Source: Pseudoalteromonas rubra
Lineage (GTDB): Bacteria > Pseudomonadota > Gammaproteobacteria > Enterobacterales > Alteromonadaceae
Direction of reading: 5' to 3'
Assembly: GCF_000967655.1 (NCBI RefSeq)
Contig: NZ_JXYA01000031.1
Location: 96,204-160,203, forward strand
Length of the DNA: 64,000 nucleotides
The translations under genes and the position numbers were made by a program. Positions within the stretch are counted from its first letter, which is position 1, and each line of letters begins with the position of its first letter. Below are positions 28,444 through 37,798 of this stretch, one piece after another. The notes under the pieces were generated by a model. It was not told the DNA's origin. It searched no databases and was given only the letters and a program-made list of their open reading frames with translations.

Positions 28444-31182
28444 GTGAATGATGTGACAAACCACCAGGATACACCGGCAAGGATAAACAGGCCGCTGTGG
28501 CAACTGATTTGGCCGTTATTACTGGTTATGGGGCTGGGCGCCTTAGGTGGCTGGTATAGCCATCAGTCTCATCTGCAACATATTGATAAACGAGTAAAAA
28601 GTGCTGTAATGTCTGATCTGACCCGGCTCACTCAGGCCGTGGAAGAGCGCATGGCTTTGTACCGTTACGGGTTGGCGGGTCTGCGAGGTGCCATTCAGAC
28701 CGTGGGCGTTGAGCACTTTAATTACGAGCGCATGCAGCGTTACACTGGCAGTCGTTACCATGAGCAGGAATTTCCCGGTGCCCGAGGGTTTGGTTTTATT
28801 CGCTTTGTGCTTTATGACGACAGAGCGGCGTTTGTTCAGGACGCTCGTCAGCAACGACCCGACAAGCAATTCAATATTAAGCAGCTGACTCCCCATGAGC
28901 AAAGTTTGTATGTGATCCAGTTTATTGAGCCGGAGTCGCGCAACAAGCAGGCGGTGGGTCTGGACATTGGCTCCGAAGCTATGCGCCGGGTTGCGGCAAC
29001 CGATGCCGCCCGGCGCGCCGAAGTGATGCTGACAGCGCCGATCACCTTAGTTCAGGCCAACCAAAAAGTGCAGCATGGTTTTTTAATTTTAATGCCAGTC
29101 TATGCGCAAGGTACAGCGCCAGACACCCCTGCAGAGCGCATGGCAGAACTTGCCGGTTGGAGTTACAGCCCAATCCTTATTGATGAGGTGCTGGGTTCCC
29201 TTAAAGGCATTAAACGTAATCTGGTTTTGAATGTCAGAGACATTGACCGCCGCGCCAGCACTTTGTTTTTCAGCCGTGGCGAGACTCAGTCTCAGCTGAA
29301 TGAATATCGTGTACACAGCGTGATCCAGTTGTATGGCCGAACCTGGCGCATAGAGCTCAGCCCGACTATGAGTTACATCGACTCACTGGGCTTACCCAGC
29401 CCTTACCGGGCATTGCGCGAAGCGGTGATGATCACGTTGGCACTGATGCTGGTGGTATTTTGCGTACAATTGCTCATTTTGCGTGCCCATCAGTCTAAAG
29501 CACATCAGCTCGATTTGTCCGAGACCCGGGAAAAAGCCTTGTCGGAGGCCAATGCGATACTGGAGCAAAAAGTGGTGTCCCGGACGGCTGAAATAGAGCG
29601 AGTAGGAGCACTGCAGCGCAGCATTTTAGAAAGTGCCACCTATTCGGTGGTGGCAACCGATGTACAGGGGGTGATCACTGTGTTTAACCCCGCCGCAGAA
29701 AAACTGTTGGGTTATAAAGCCGAGGAAATGATTGGCAAACTGACGCCTGCGGTATTTCATCTCGAACTGGAAGTAGCACAGCGCGCAGAAGAGTTAACCG
29801 AGGAGCTGGGCTATCCGGTAGAGCCTGGGTTTGAGGCCTTTGTGGCTAAGGCCCGCCACGGCAAAAATGATGTCAATAACTGGACCTATGTGAAAAAGAG
29901 CGGGCAATTAACACCGGTTCGCCTCAGTGTGTCGCGGTTACAGGACAATCAAGGCCAGCTGGTGGGATTTTTAGGAGTCGCATACGATTTGACCGAGCAG
30001 CTGGAGCACGAGCAGGCACTGGCAGAGGCCAAGCTGGTGGCGGAGCAGGCCACGCAGGCCAAATCAGAGTTTCTGGCCAATATGAGCCACGAAATACGCA
30101 CGCCCATGAATGGTCTGTATGGCACCTTGCAGCTGCTAAGTGAAGAGTCACTGCCGGGCAGCGCCCGTGAGTATCTGGAGAAAGCCACTTATTCGGCAAA
30201 AGCCTTAATTACCATAATTAACGATATTCTGGATTTTTCGAAAATAGAGGCGGGCAAACTGTCGTTGGAGATCCGGCCGTTTAATCTGACCGAGCTTATC
30301 AGCCATATCCAGTCGGACCTGCAAGCGGTAGCCGCGCAAAAGGGGATCTACTTGTCGGTTACCGGCCACTTTGATCATGCCAGCTGGCAAGGAGATGCCG
30401 TCAGGATCCGGCAAATACTTTTAAACTTACTCTCTAATGCGATTAAATTTACCCAAAGAGGCGGGGTTGACCTGGAAATTGAGCAAGTACAGGGCGAGCC
30501 GGGAGTGGTCTTTACCGTGCGTGATACTGGGGTGGGGATTGGCAAAGAGGCCCAGGAGCGGTTGTTTCAGCGCTTTGAACAGGCCGACAAATCTACCACC
30601 CGCAGATTTGGCGGGACTGGTCTTGGGCTGTCTATCACCCAGTCTCTGGTCGAGCTGATGGCTGGCACCATTGAGGTGCAGAGTATGGAAAATGTCGGCA
30701 GCGTGTTTACTGTTTATCTGCCGCTTGAACAATGCGACCAGGCTCAGCCTGAAATTCACGAGGAGTGGTCAAAAAGCCCCGACTTGAGTGGCGCACGCGT
30801 GTTGGTTGCTGAAGATAATGAAATTAACCAGCTGGTGATCCGCGCTCTGCTGGATAAGTGCAATGTTGAAGTTGCCATGGTGATTAATGGCAAGGAGGCG
30901 GTTAGTCAGGCATCACGCCAGCGCCCGGATTTTGTGTTGATGGACATTCAGATGCCGGTTATGGATGGTGTAGAGGCCTGCAAGCTGATAAAACAGCAGC
31001 ATCCGACATTGCCAGTCATAGCCCTGACTGCTAATGTGTTAACCGAAGACAGGCAAAAGTATCAGCATGCAGGCTTTGATGGCTATATCGCCAAGCCCAT
31101 AGAGCAAAAAGTGCTCTGGCAGGTGATTGCAGAGCATGCACCTAAGCGGCCCAGCATGCGCGGTCGGTTAAAATCGGTATAA
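28444..31182 (+). CDS. CHASE-domain hybrid sensor kinase
   Basis: A 912-residue membrane kinase starting with GTG 28444. Order: helix (about 21-38), periplasmic CHASE domain (about 70-300; marks include RYGLAGLRGAIQ, FPGARGFGFIRFV and GLDIGSEAMRRVA), helix (about 325-345), coiled coil, PAS (about 395-520), HisKA with His549 in NMSHEIRTPMNG, HATPase with GTGLGLSI, receiver with Asp834 in LMDIQMPVMDG and KPIEQK. There is no HPt domain, unlike the kinase upstream, whose HPt could complete a relay. CHASE domains bind small extracellular ligands (adenine-type cytokinins in plants, peptides in Dictyostelium); the bacterial ligand is usually unknown. A REC-GGDEF gene follows 102 bases downstream and is a likely output. 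Confidence 0.93.
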   Translation: MNDVTNHQDTPARINRPLWQLIWPLLLVMGLGALGGWYSHQSHLQHIDKRVKSAVMSDLTRLTQAVEERMALYRYGLAGLRGAIQTVGVEHFNYERMQRYTGSRYHEQEFPGARGFGFIRFVLYDDRAAFVQDARQQRPDKQFNIKQLTPHEQSLYVIQFIEPESRNKQAVGLDIGSEAMRRVAATDAARRAEVMLTAPITLVQANQKVQHGFLILMPVYAQGTAPDTPAERMAELAGWSYSPILIDEVLGSLKGIKRNLVLNVRDIDRRASTLFFSRGETQSQLNEYRVHSVIQLYGRTWRIELSPTMSYIDSLGLPSPYRALREAVMITLALMLVVFCVQLLILRAHQSKAHQLDLSETREKALSEANAILEQKVVSRTAEIERVGALQRSILESATYSVVATDVQGVITVFNPAAEKLLGYKAEEMIGKLTPAVFHLELEVAQRAEELTEELGYPVEPGFEAFVAKARHGKNDVNNWTYVKKSGQLTPVRLSVSRLQDNQGQLVGFLGVAYDLTEQLEHEQALAEAKLVAEQATQAKSEFLANMSHEIRTPMNGLYGTLQLLSEESLPGSAREYLEKATYSAKALITIINDILDFSKIEAGKLSLEIRPFNLTELISHIQSDLQAVAAQKGIYLSVTGHFDHASWQGDAVRIRQILLNLLSNAIKFTQRGGVDLEIEQVQGEPGVVFTVRDTGVGIGKEAQERLFQRFEQADKSTTRRFGGTGLGLSITQSLVELMAGTIEVQSMENVGSVFTVYLPLEQCDQAQPEIHEEWSKSPDLSGARVLVAEDNEINQLVIRALLDKCNVEVAMVINGKEAVSQASRQRPDFVLMDIQMPVMDGVEACKLIKQQHPTLPVIALTANVLTEDRQKYQHAGFDGYIAKPIEQKVLWQVIAEHAPKRPSMRGRLKSV

Positions 31183-31284
31183 TAAACTGTGTCAGAGGTA
31201 CCCTCGTTAATAAAATCAGGCGGTTAACCCTGCATTTTTGCGGGTACATAGTGGTATAACCCAGGGTAAACGGGATGGAATTCG

Positions 31285-32214
31285 ATGTTTGAAATTGTAC
31301 ACAGTATCGAGAGTTGTACGGTATTGGTGGTTGACGATGCAAAGGTGATCCGCAAGCTGGTAAGCGCGATATTAAAGCCTGTTTGCCGCACGGTGAGTTT
31401 CGAAAGTGCCGAAACAGCGTTAAAAGTGTGCCATAAAATTAAACCAGACTTGATCATCATGGATATTCATCTAGAGGGCATGTCCGGCCTTGAAGCGTGT
31501 CAGCAGCTTAAATCAGACCCTGAGCTGGCCGATATTCCCCTGATTTTTATCACCTCTAATCAAGACCCTAAAACGCAGGAAAAGTGTTGGGATGCCGGGG
31601 CGGTGGATTTTATCGAAAAACCTTTGGTTGCCAGTACTTTGGTTAAACGGATCACCACCCACCTCAAATACAAGGTACAGGCCGATATTCTGACTAACCA
31701 GTCTTTTGTTGATGGTCTGACGGAACTCTATAACCGGCGCTTTTTTGACATCGAAATTGAGCGACTATTGAAGGACAGTTTGCGCCGTCGTGTGCCGCTG
31801 GCATTACTGCTTATCGATATCGACTTCTTCAAAAAATTCAATGACAGCCTGGGCCACCTCGAAGGGGATCAGGCACTGAAAAGTGTGACCCGGCAAGTAT
31901 CTTTGTGTGCACGTCGCCCGGTCGACTTAGTCTGCCGCTATGGCGGCGAGGAAATCGCGGTGTTGTTACCCGACACATCCGTGCACAGTGCCCAGCAGTT
32001 TGCCAGTGACATTGTAAAAAGTATTGCCGGTTTGGCGATTGTCCATCCTATGTCTCCTCATAAGCATGTGACTGTGAGTGTGGGGTTATCCTGTACCGGC
32101 AGTAGCAAAGCCACAACGCCGGCGCAACTGATAGCACAAGCCGATGATGCTTTATATCATGCCAAAGAGGCTGGTCGTAACCAGTATCAGGCTAGCGTCG
32201 CCCTCGTGTCGTAA
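31285..32214 (+). CDS. Response regulator diguanylate cyclase (REC-GGDEF)
   Basis: A 309-residue soluble protein of PleD/WspR-like layout. Receiver (10-130): DDAK at the acidic pocket, phosphoacceptor Asp60 in LIIMDIHLEGMSG, Lys in FIEKPLV. GGDEF (about 145-305): DIDFFKKFNDSLGHLEGD substrate region, inhibitory site RPVD, and active-site GGEEI at 220-224. The last position is Ile in place of Phe, a variant seen in active enzymes. It should make c-di-GMP when phosphorylated. It follows the CHASE kinase on the same strand, and its start (ATG 31285) has only a weak GGG-type ribosome site. The downstream gene converges from the other strand. Confidence 0.92.
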   Translation: MFEIVHSIESCTVLVVDDAKVIRKLVSAILKPVCRTVSFESAETALKVCHKIKPDLIIMDIHLEGMSGLEACQQLKSDPELADIPLIFITSNQDPKTQEKCWDAGAVDFIEKPLVASTLVKRITTHLKYKVQADILTNQSFVDGLTELYNRRFFDIEIERLLKDSLRRRVPLALLLIDIDFFKKFNDSLGHLEGDQALKSVTRQVSLCARRPVDLVCRYGGEEIAVLLPDTSVHSAQQFASDIVKSIAGLAIVHPMSPHKHVTVSVGLSCTGSSKATTPAQLIAQADDALYHAKEAGRNQYQASVALVS

Positions 32215-32231
32215 GTTTTTTCTATACATGA

Positions 32232-32789
32232 TCACCTGAAATATCTGGCGCTGAGACGGATACACAGTGAGCGCGCTGCCTCATCCAGTTTGTTGCCAAA
32301 CAGCTCGAAAAACGAGATGTTTTTGCGTTTGATATAGCTGATACATGCCAGCAAAAGTGCCAACCAAATGAGTTGATTTTGCCAGGCGTTAAGTGCCCAC
32401 TGCCCTTGCCAGGTCAAACCGGTGTTGCTAAACGGATACAAATACTCGATGGGCCACTGATAACCATCTGGCCCTTTGGATCCAATCAAGTCAGTGAACA
32501 AGTGCAAATGTATCGCAACAAAGGACATCAGCCAGACACGCGCTTGTCTGGTGCGAGCCAATAGCCCGGCGCAGGTCGCAATTGCCACGGCAAACACCAG
32601 ATTATGGCCGAAGACATGATGCCATTGTTGATAGTATCGGGTGGTCCCTGTGAACCAGTCTATCAGCAGCCCTGCACCGTCCAGGTCAGGAGCCAGGCCC
32701 GCTAAGGTAATGATTATGCGCTCACGTTTCGTTACTACAGTGCTGGCGCCGCACAGCCAGCTCATCATCAGGTGTGCACTGGGGGTCAT
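32232..32789 (-). CDS. YdjM/DUF457-like inner-membrane metal-dependent hydrolase
   Basis: A 185-residue membrane protein. The start is placed at the ATG at 32789 because AAAGGA lies 6 bases upstream; a longer frame to 32888 adds a Cys/Gln-rich stretch without family likeness. Family marks: MTPSAHLMMSW at the N-terminus, GLAPDLDGAG (the DxD metal-binding region), HHVFGHNL and HLHLFTDLIGSKGPDGYQWPIEYLYPFS, which together supply His and Asp ligands. Four membrane helices are likely. The family is annotated as metal-dependent hydrolase related to YfhO/YdjM; the substrate is unknown. The gene converges with REC-GGDEF (17 bases between stops) and is divergent from hrpB. Confidence 0.82.
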   Translation of the reverse strand: MTPSAHLMMSWLCGASTVVTKRERIIITLAGLAPDLDGAGLLIDWFTGTTRYYQQWHHVFGHNLVFAVAIATCAGLLARTRQARVWLMSFVAIHLHLFTDLIGSKGPDGYQWPIEYLYPFSNTGLTWQGQWALNAWQNQLIWLALLLACISYIKRKNISFFELFGNKLDEAARSLCIRLSARYFR

Positions 32790-33028
32790 AGGGTCCTTTA
32801 ATATGTTTGTCTGATTTACAACTTGCCAGTGTTGTTGCTCGCACAGAGGCTTGCAACAGCGAGTCTGGATCATCCCACTTTGGCTCACCGCTTGTCTATT
32901 TTTATCTGCCTATTTTAATGTACTGATTATCAAGGCGCACCACTCCAGGCCTTTGCCTCACAATGAGTCACTTAATCGCCCGATTTAGTATAAACTAACC
33001 CTATCTTGGATTTAACACAGCAGTAAAA

Positions 33029-35473
33029 ATGACCACAGCGCTACCCATTCAGGCCGTCTACGATGAACTTGTCTCGCAATTAACCACGCAACCTCGCGTG
33101 TTGTTACAGGCACCGCCGGGGGCAGGTAAATCGACCTGGTTGCCGTTACAGCTGATGCTGGATGGGCACTTCAAGCGCATCATTATGCTGGAGCCGAGGC
33201 GCCTGGCAGCGCGCAATATTGCCAGTTTTTTGGCGGCGCAATTAGGCGAGCCTGTTGGTGAGCGGGTGGGGCTTAGGATCCGTCAGGAAGTGAAAGTATC
33301 CGCTCGCACTCAGCTGGAGATTGTGACCGAAGGCACATTAACGCGCCTGCTTCAGGCAGATCCTGAATTGCAGGGCGTTGATTTGCTTATTTTTGATGAA
33401 TTTCACGAGCGCTCTTTGGCAGCCGATACTGCGCTGGCCTTTGCGCTGGAGTCGCAACAGGCATTGCGTGATGACTTACATGTGCTGGTAATGTCGGCAA
33501 CGCTTGACAGTGAGCGGTATCAAACGTTTTTATCCTGTCCGCTGGTGCGCTCAGATGGACGCAGCTTTGCAATTGACGAAGTGTATGTGCCGCTCAAAGA
33601 TGAAAGCCGTTGGCTGGAGCAAATCCCGCCAATGGTCCGTCAGGCATTACACGAGCAGAGCGGTAGTATTCTGGTCTTTTTACCCGGTCAAAAAGAAATT
33701 CGCTATGTCGCAGATGCCCTGCAAGATACGCTCTCATCTCACCGTGAACTGATATTGGCAACGCTGTCTGGCGATCAGGACAAGCAAGCCCAGCAGGCGG
33801 CAATTGAGCCGGCACCTGGGGGTATGCGCAAAGTGGTGTTGACCACGAACGTCGCCGAAACCTCATTAACGATAGAAGGGATCCGCATCGTTGTTGACAG
33901 CGGTAAACGGCGGGCCGCTCAGTATAACTTGCGCACCGGCGTGAGCGAGCTGGTGACTCAGTCTATTTCGCGCAGCTCTGCGGTGCAACGAGCCGGGCGG
34001 GCAGGCCGTATTGAGGCTGGGGTGGTATATCGCCTTGGCAGCCAGGCATTGTTTGAACGCCGTGATGCCCATGACCGCCCGGATATTTTGTGCAGTGATC
34101 TGAGTGGTTTGATGCTGGAGGCCAAAGTCTGGGGCAGCGAAGTACATGAACTGGCACTGCTGGATACGCCAAGCGAGGCGCAGTTGGCCAAGGCGCAAGC
34201 CTTGCTGCTTAGTTTAGAGCTGATTGATGATCGTGAACGGGTTACAGCGTTGGGCAAGCAGGTTCAGGCACTGGGCGCGGATCCCAGATATGGGCATATG
34301 TTGTTAAAGTCAAAGCAACTTGAAGCTGAATATCCGGGCATTACCCGCCTTGGTTGCTATATGATTGCGCTGCTAGAGAGCCGACTATCATCCAGCCCTG
34401 AGCTGAGCATTGCCCTGCAACAGCAAGTAGCAAAACCGCATGGTGCATTTCGTCAGCAGTTATCCTATTGGCTGCGTCGTGCCCAGCTTCAGCAAATTAA
34501 AGAAGACCTTGCGATTGAGCACTTGCCAATCGTTATTGCACTCGCGTTTCCGGATCGCCTTGCCAAACGGCGTGGACAGGGCTGGGTGCTGGCCAATGGA
34601 GCTGGTGTAAACGCGCACAAGGCATACTGGCTGGATGCCAGCTACCTGGCGATTGCCGAGCTCGGGGGGCACAAAGGTCAGCAGATCTTCAGCGCCACGG
34701 CGTTTGAGCCTAAGCAGTTACAAGCGGCTTTGCCCTACCTGTTTTCTGAGCGTGATGTATGTGAGTTTGAGCAAAAATCGGCGCAGTTTATTCATGAGCA
34801 ACGCACTTACCTCGGTCACTGGGTTTACATGGCTAAGCCCGCGCAGGGACCGGTAGACACAACTCTGCGCACTCAGGCCTGGCTGGCTCTGGTACGCCAG
34901 CAAGGTCTGACGATATTCAATGCCTATTCGGATTGTGAGGATCTATTAACCCGGATGGCACTGGCGCAGCAGCTTTATCCTCAGGAGTTTCAGGGCCTGG
35001 ATGAAACCAGCTTGCTGGCGCACCTGGAAACCTGGCTTGCGCCTTATCTGGATGACATCAGACAATTGCCGCAACTAAAAAAGCTCGATCTAAATACTGC
35101 CTTGCTAAGTAACTTGGTGTGGGCACAACAGCAACGCCTTAAAGCGATACTGCCAACGCGTATTACCGTACCCAGCGGCTCCAGCATACGTGTTCAGTAT
35201 CAGCTGGACGGGCCAGCGCGTTTGTCGGTGCGCATGCAAGAAGTATATGGCATGAGCCACAGCCCGGTCTTGTGTGAAGGGCGAATACCGGTGCTTATGG
35301 AGTTACTTTCTCCTGCACAGCGCCCATTGCAGCTAACACAGGACCTGGCGCACTTCTGGCAGTCCAGCTATCGTGAGGTACAAAAAGAGATGAAAGGGCG
35401 CTATCCCAAACATTTCTGGCCTGACGACCCGGCCACGGCTCAGGCGACCAACCGGGTAAAGAGCAGAATGTGA
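33029..35473 (+). CDS. hrpB: ATP-dependent RNA helicase HrpB
   Basis: An 814-residue DEAH-type helicase of the HrpB family. Walker A APPGAGKST (about 27-35), ExRRLAARN motif Ia, DEFH at 123-126 (in place of DEAH, as in HrpB), SAT as motif III (VMSATLDS), TNVAETSLTI and QRAGRAGR as motifs V and VI, then the HrpB-specific C-terminal half (KKLDLNTALLSNLVW, PSGSSIRVQY, LMELLSPAQRPLQLT, YPKHFWPDDP). Length is typical (E. coli about 809-824). It unwinds nucleic acid with ATP; the physiological role is unclear in most bacteria. It is transcribed alone, with its own promoter region of about 240 bases shared with the membrane hydrolase. Often it neighbours mrcB, but not here. Confidence 0.95.
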   Translation: MTTALPIQAVYDELVSQLTTQPRVLLQAPPGAGKSTWLPLQLMLDGHFKRIIMLEPRRLAARNIASFLAAQLGEPVGERVGLRIRQEVKVSARTQLEIVTEGTLTRLLQADPELQGVDLLIFDEFHERSLAADTALAFALESQQALRDDLHVLVMSATLDSERYQTFLSCPLVRSDGRSFAIDEVYVPLKDESRWLEQIPPMVRQALHEQSGSILVFLPGQKEIRYVADALQDTLSSHRELILATLSGDQDKQAQQAAIEPAPGGMRKVVLTTNVAETSLTIEGIRIVVDSGKRRAAQYNLRTGVSELVTQSISRSSAVQRAGRAGRIEAGVVYRLGSQALFERRDAHDRPDILCSDLSGLMLEAKVWGSEVHELALLDTPSEAQLAKAQALLLSLELIDDRERVTALGKQVQALGADPRYGHMLLKSKQLEAEYPGITRLGCYMIALLESRLSSSPELSIALQQQVAKPHGAFRQQLSYWLRRAQLQQIKEDLAIEHLPIVIALAFPDRLAKRRGQGWVLANGAGVNAHKAYWLDASYLAIAELGGHKGQQIFSATAFEPKQLQAALPYLFSERDVCEFEQKSAQFIHEQRTYLGHWVYMAKPAQGPVDTTLRTQAWLALVRQQGLTIFNAYSDCEDLLTRMALAQQLYPQEFQGLDETSLLAHLETWLAPYLDDIRQLPQLKKLDLNTALLSNLVWAQQQRLKAILPTRITVPSGSSIRVQYQLDGPARLSVRMQEVYGMSHSPVLCEGRIPVLMELLSPAQRPLQLTQDLAHFWQSSYREVQKEMKGRYPKHFWPDDPATAQATNRVKSRM

Positions 35474-35635
35474 TAGCAATCCAGATGCAACATAACGCAG
35501 CGAGTGTATACCGTTGTACTGATTGTATCTGCTCGCATAAATTCACTATTTAGTTGGTTACATTATTGCCAAGTTCGCAATGTGCTGAGCCTGTGCTATT
35601 CTGATTAGATCACTCAAGCTGTATGACTGGCGCAT

Positions 35636-37294
35636 GTGAAGTTAAAACACCTGCTTATAGCAACCTTTATCTTAGTGACGGCGCTGCCCCTCTTCATTGG
35701 CCTGTACTCTCTTAACAGCTACACGGGCGTGCAGTATCGGGAGCAGGTTAAGTCTAACCTGAGCGCCATTTCTCAAATCGCGAAACTGCGGATCCTTGCC
35801 GGGGTTGAGCGGGCAAACGACAATGTGGCGCAAATTGCCAGCAGAACCCAATTGCGTCGCTCGCTGGTGCTTTGGAATGACACGCGTGATGCACAATACC
35901 GCGCGCAAATTACTCGGATCATCAATGATGCAGCCTTAGACAGGTCTTATCTGAGAAGTATCGGGGTATTTGACCACCAGGGTCAATTTGTGACAGCAAC
36001 GCAGGGGTTTGAAAAGCTTAGCACCCTGGCGTCTGCACAATTTGAAGATCGTCCGATCCGTCTTGAGCAGCATAACGGAGTTGTGCAGTTGAGTCGGGTT
36101 GCGCCCTTGTTGCTGGACGGGCGGTTAGCGGGTTATGTTAAGGTTGACTTCTCAACTCAGTTTTTGAATCAGCTGGTCCGGGACCGCACCGGTCTGGGCC
36201 AAACCGGAGAATGGCTGATAGCCATGCAGGACGACAATGGCGATGCGCTGTTTGCTACCCCTTTGAAATACGACCCTAAAGCGGCATTCACGCGCACAGT
36301 GGCCTTTACACAAGGCACTGTGCCCATCATACAAGCCCTGTCTGGTAATGAACTGGTGCTTGAGCAATCTCCGGATTATCGCGGTGTCCCCGTGCTGGCG
36401 TCAACTCGCTATATCGAACAGCTGGGTTGGGGACTGGTGGCCAAGATGGATGAAAGCGAAGTGAATGCTATGGTGTATGCCAATCGCACGGTCATTTATG
36501 CTGCGGAACTTGGCATTGTTCTGCTGGCCGTGATTGTCGGTGTTGGCTTGTCGATTTACATTTCTCAACCCATTGAAAACCTAAAGACTTATATTGAGAA
36601 AGTCACCCATGAAGGAGAGCTGATTGATCCCCCAAGGGTGACGCGTGGCTGGCAGGAGGTTCGCGAACTGACCGCACATTTTAGTTATATGATGCATACA
36701 CTCAGGACGCTGAATGAAAACTTGCAGGACAAAATTGATGAGCGCACCGCAGAGCTGACACAGGCGAATGCCTTACTGGAGAAAACGGCAAACCAGGATC
36801 CGCTAACAAGCCTGTTTAATCGACGCTTTTTCACCCTGCGCTTTGAGCAGGAGCTGGACCGGTCAACTCGGTACGGGTGTTTGTTCGCTTTGGTTCTGCT
36901 CGATATTGATTACTTTAAAAAGATCAATGACCAGTGGGGCCATGATATGGGTGATGAGGTGCTCAAAGAGGTAGCGCGGTTTTTACTGGCATCCAGCCGC
37001 AGCTCGGATTTGGTGGCGCGTATCGGTGGTGAGGAATTCTGTATTTTGATCCCCGAATGTGAGCAGGATAAAGTGCTGGTTTATCTGGAGCGTTTGCGCT
37101 GCGACTTGACTGAGTTAAATTTTACTGCAAAAGATACATTATTCACAATTTCGGCAAGTTTTGGCGTGGCTTTTTATCAGCCAGGTATGAAAAGTGGACA
37201 AGTGCTTTTAAAACAGGCGGATGAGGCGCTTTATGAGGCAAAGCATGCGGGTCGAAACCGGGTGTGCATGTATCAGGGACAATTGCCTAACTAG
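35636..37294 (+). CDS. Membrane diguanylate cyclase (dCache-HAMP-GGDEF)
   Basis: A 552-residue protein with a GTG start at 35636; an ATG two bases earlier is in a frame that stops at once. Membrane helix (5-25), periplasmic Cache-type sensor (about 30-280, with SYLRSIGVFDHQGQFVTAT), second helix (about 284-306), HAMP (about 306-365), coiled coil, GGDEF domain (about 385-545). The active site is GGEEF at 464-468, the inhibitory site RSSD lies just before, and LDIDYFKKINDQWGHDMGD is intact, so it should be an active, product-inhibited cyclase responding to a small extracellular ligand. It is monocistronic and is the last of the c-di-GMP genes of the region, separated from the others by hrpB. 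Confidence 0.92.
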   Translation: MKLKHLLIATFILVTALPLFIGLYSLNSYTGVQYREQVKSNLSAISQIAKLRILAGVERANDNVAQIASRTQLRRSLVLWNDTRDAQYRAQITRIINDAALDRSYLRSIGVFDHQGQFVTATQGFEKLSTLASAQFEDRPIRLEQHNGVVQLSRVAPLLLDGRLAGYVKVDFSTQFLNQLVRDRTGLGQTGEWLIAMQDDNGDALFATPLKYDPKAAFTRTVAFTQGTVPIIQALSGNELVLEQSPDYRGVPVLASTRYIEQLGWGLVAKMDESEVNAMVYANRTVIYAAELGIVLLAVIVGVGLSIYISQPIENLKTYIEKVTHEGELIDPPRVTRGWQEVRELTAHFSYMMHTLRTLNENLQDKIDERTAELTQANALLEKTANQDPLTSLFNRRFFTLRFEQELDRSTRYGCLFALVLLDIDYFKKINDQWGHDMGDEVLKEVARFLLASSRSSDLVARIGGEEFCILIPECEQDKVLVYLERLRCDLTELNFTAKDTLFTISASFGVAFYQPGMKSGQVLLKQADEALYEAKHAGRNRVCMYQGQLPN

Positions 37295-37593
37295 CTGATA
37301 ACTCGCGTTTGTTGATTGAGTAATTAATGGTTGTTTGTTTTTTGAACAGTTCTAACTGTTTGTTATTTGGGCATTTGATTGCAATTGGTCGCAATATATT
37401 TTATAACAACGCCTTTCATATTAATATTTTCATGGTAACTTAAGACTGGATGTATCTGTCAAACAATCTGGTCATAGCTAATTTAGTTGCGCTTTTGTTA
37501 AATTAAGGTTGAGTGTTTGGCTTTGCTTGTTTAACATGATCATAGCAAGTGGCTAAGACAGTTTTATCCAAAGAGAAACGTAAGGAATAGCCC
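37295..37593. other. AT-rich leader region of the peptide operon, with an inverted repeat
   Basis: No gene is seen in these 299 bases. AACAGTT (37345-37351) and AACTGTT (37354-37360) form a perfect 7-bp inverted repeat with a 2-base spacer, a shape suited to a dimeric regulator. The region is markedly AT-rich relative to the genes on either side. AAGGA 9 bases before ATG 37594 is the ribosome site of the peptide gene. Confidence 0.5.
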
Positions 37594-37773
37594 ATGAAAG
37601 CTACTACAAAACAATTCGGTCTCCGTTTAAGTGTGAAATCAAAGAAGTTAAAACAGTTAAATGGGGTTAGTCTGTCACACAAGCAACTTGCTGAGATATA
37701 CGGGGGCACTACGTCGGATGGTGATCAGCCTAAACAAATGCAGTTACAAATCTTGTCTTTGCAGTACTGCTAG
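37594..37773 (+). CDS. Small double-glycine-leader peptide, precursor-like
   Basis: A 59-residue peptide with a good ribosome site (AAGGAAT before ATG 37594). Residues 12-24 read LSVKSKKLKQLNG, and residues 36-39 are IYGG. This matches the peptide at 41002 in the LxVKxxKLKxLN block and the IxGG end, so residues 1-39 look like a leader cut after GG, leaving a 20-residue product that ends in a single terminal Cys and is Gln/Leu-rich. Leaders of this type are known for C39-peptidase exporters of bacteriocins and for modified peptides; no exporter or modifying enzyme is in the window. Two membrane-protein genes follow at 25 and 3 bases spacing, so it is the first gene of an operon. Function unknown. 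Confidence 0.72.
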   Translation: MKATTKQFGLRLSVKSKKLKQLNGVSLSHKQLAEIYGGTTSDGDQPKQMQLQILSLQYC

Positions 37774-37798
37774 TGTGAAGAATTAAAAAGGACTAAGC

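Noticed and set aside
31285..32214. GGEEI in place of GGEEF as a sign of an inactive cyclase
   Set aside because: The catalytic glycines and acidic residues are intact and the inhibitory and substrate sites are present; Ile at the last position is tolerated.
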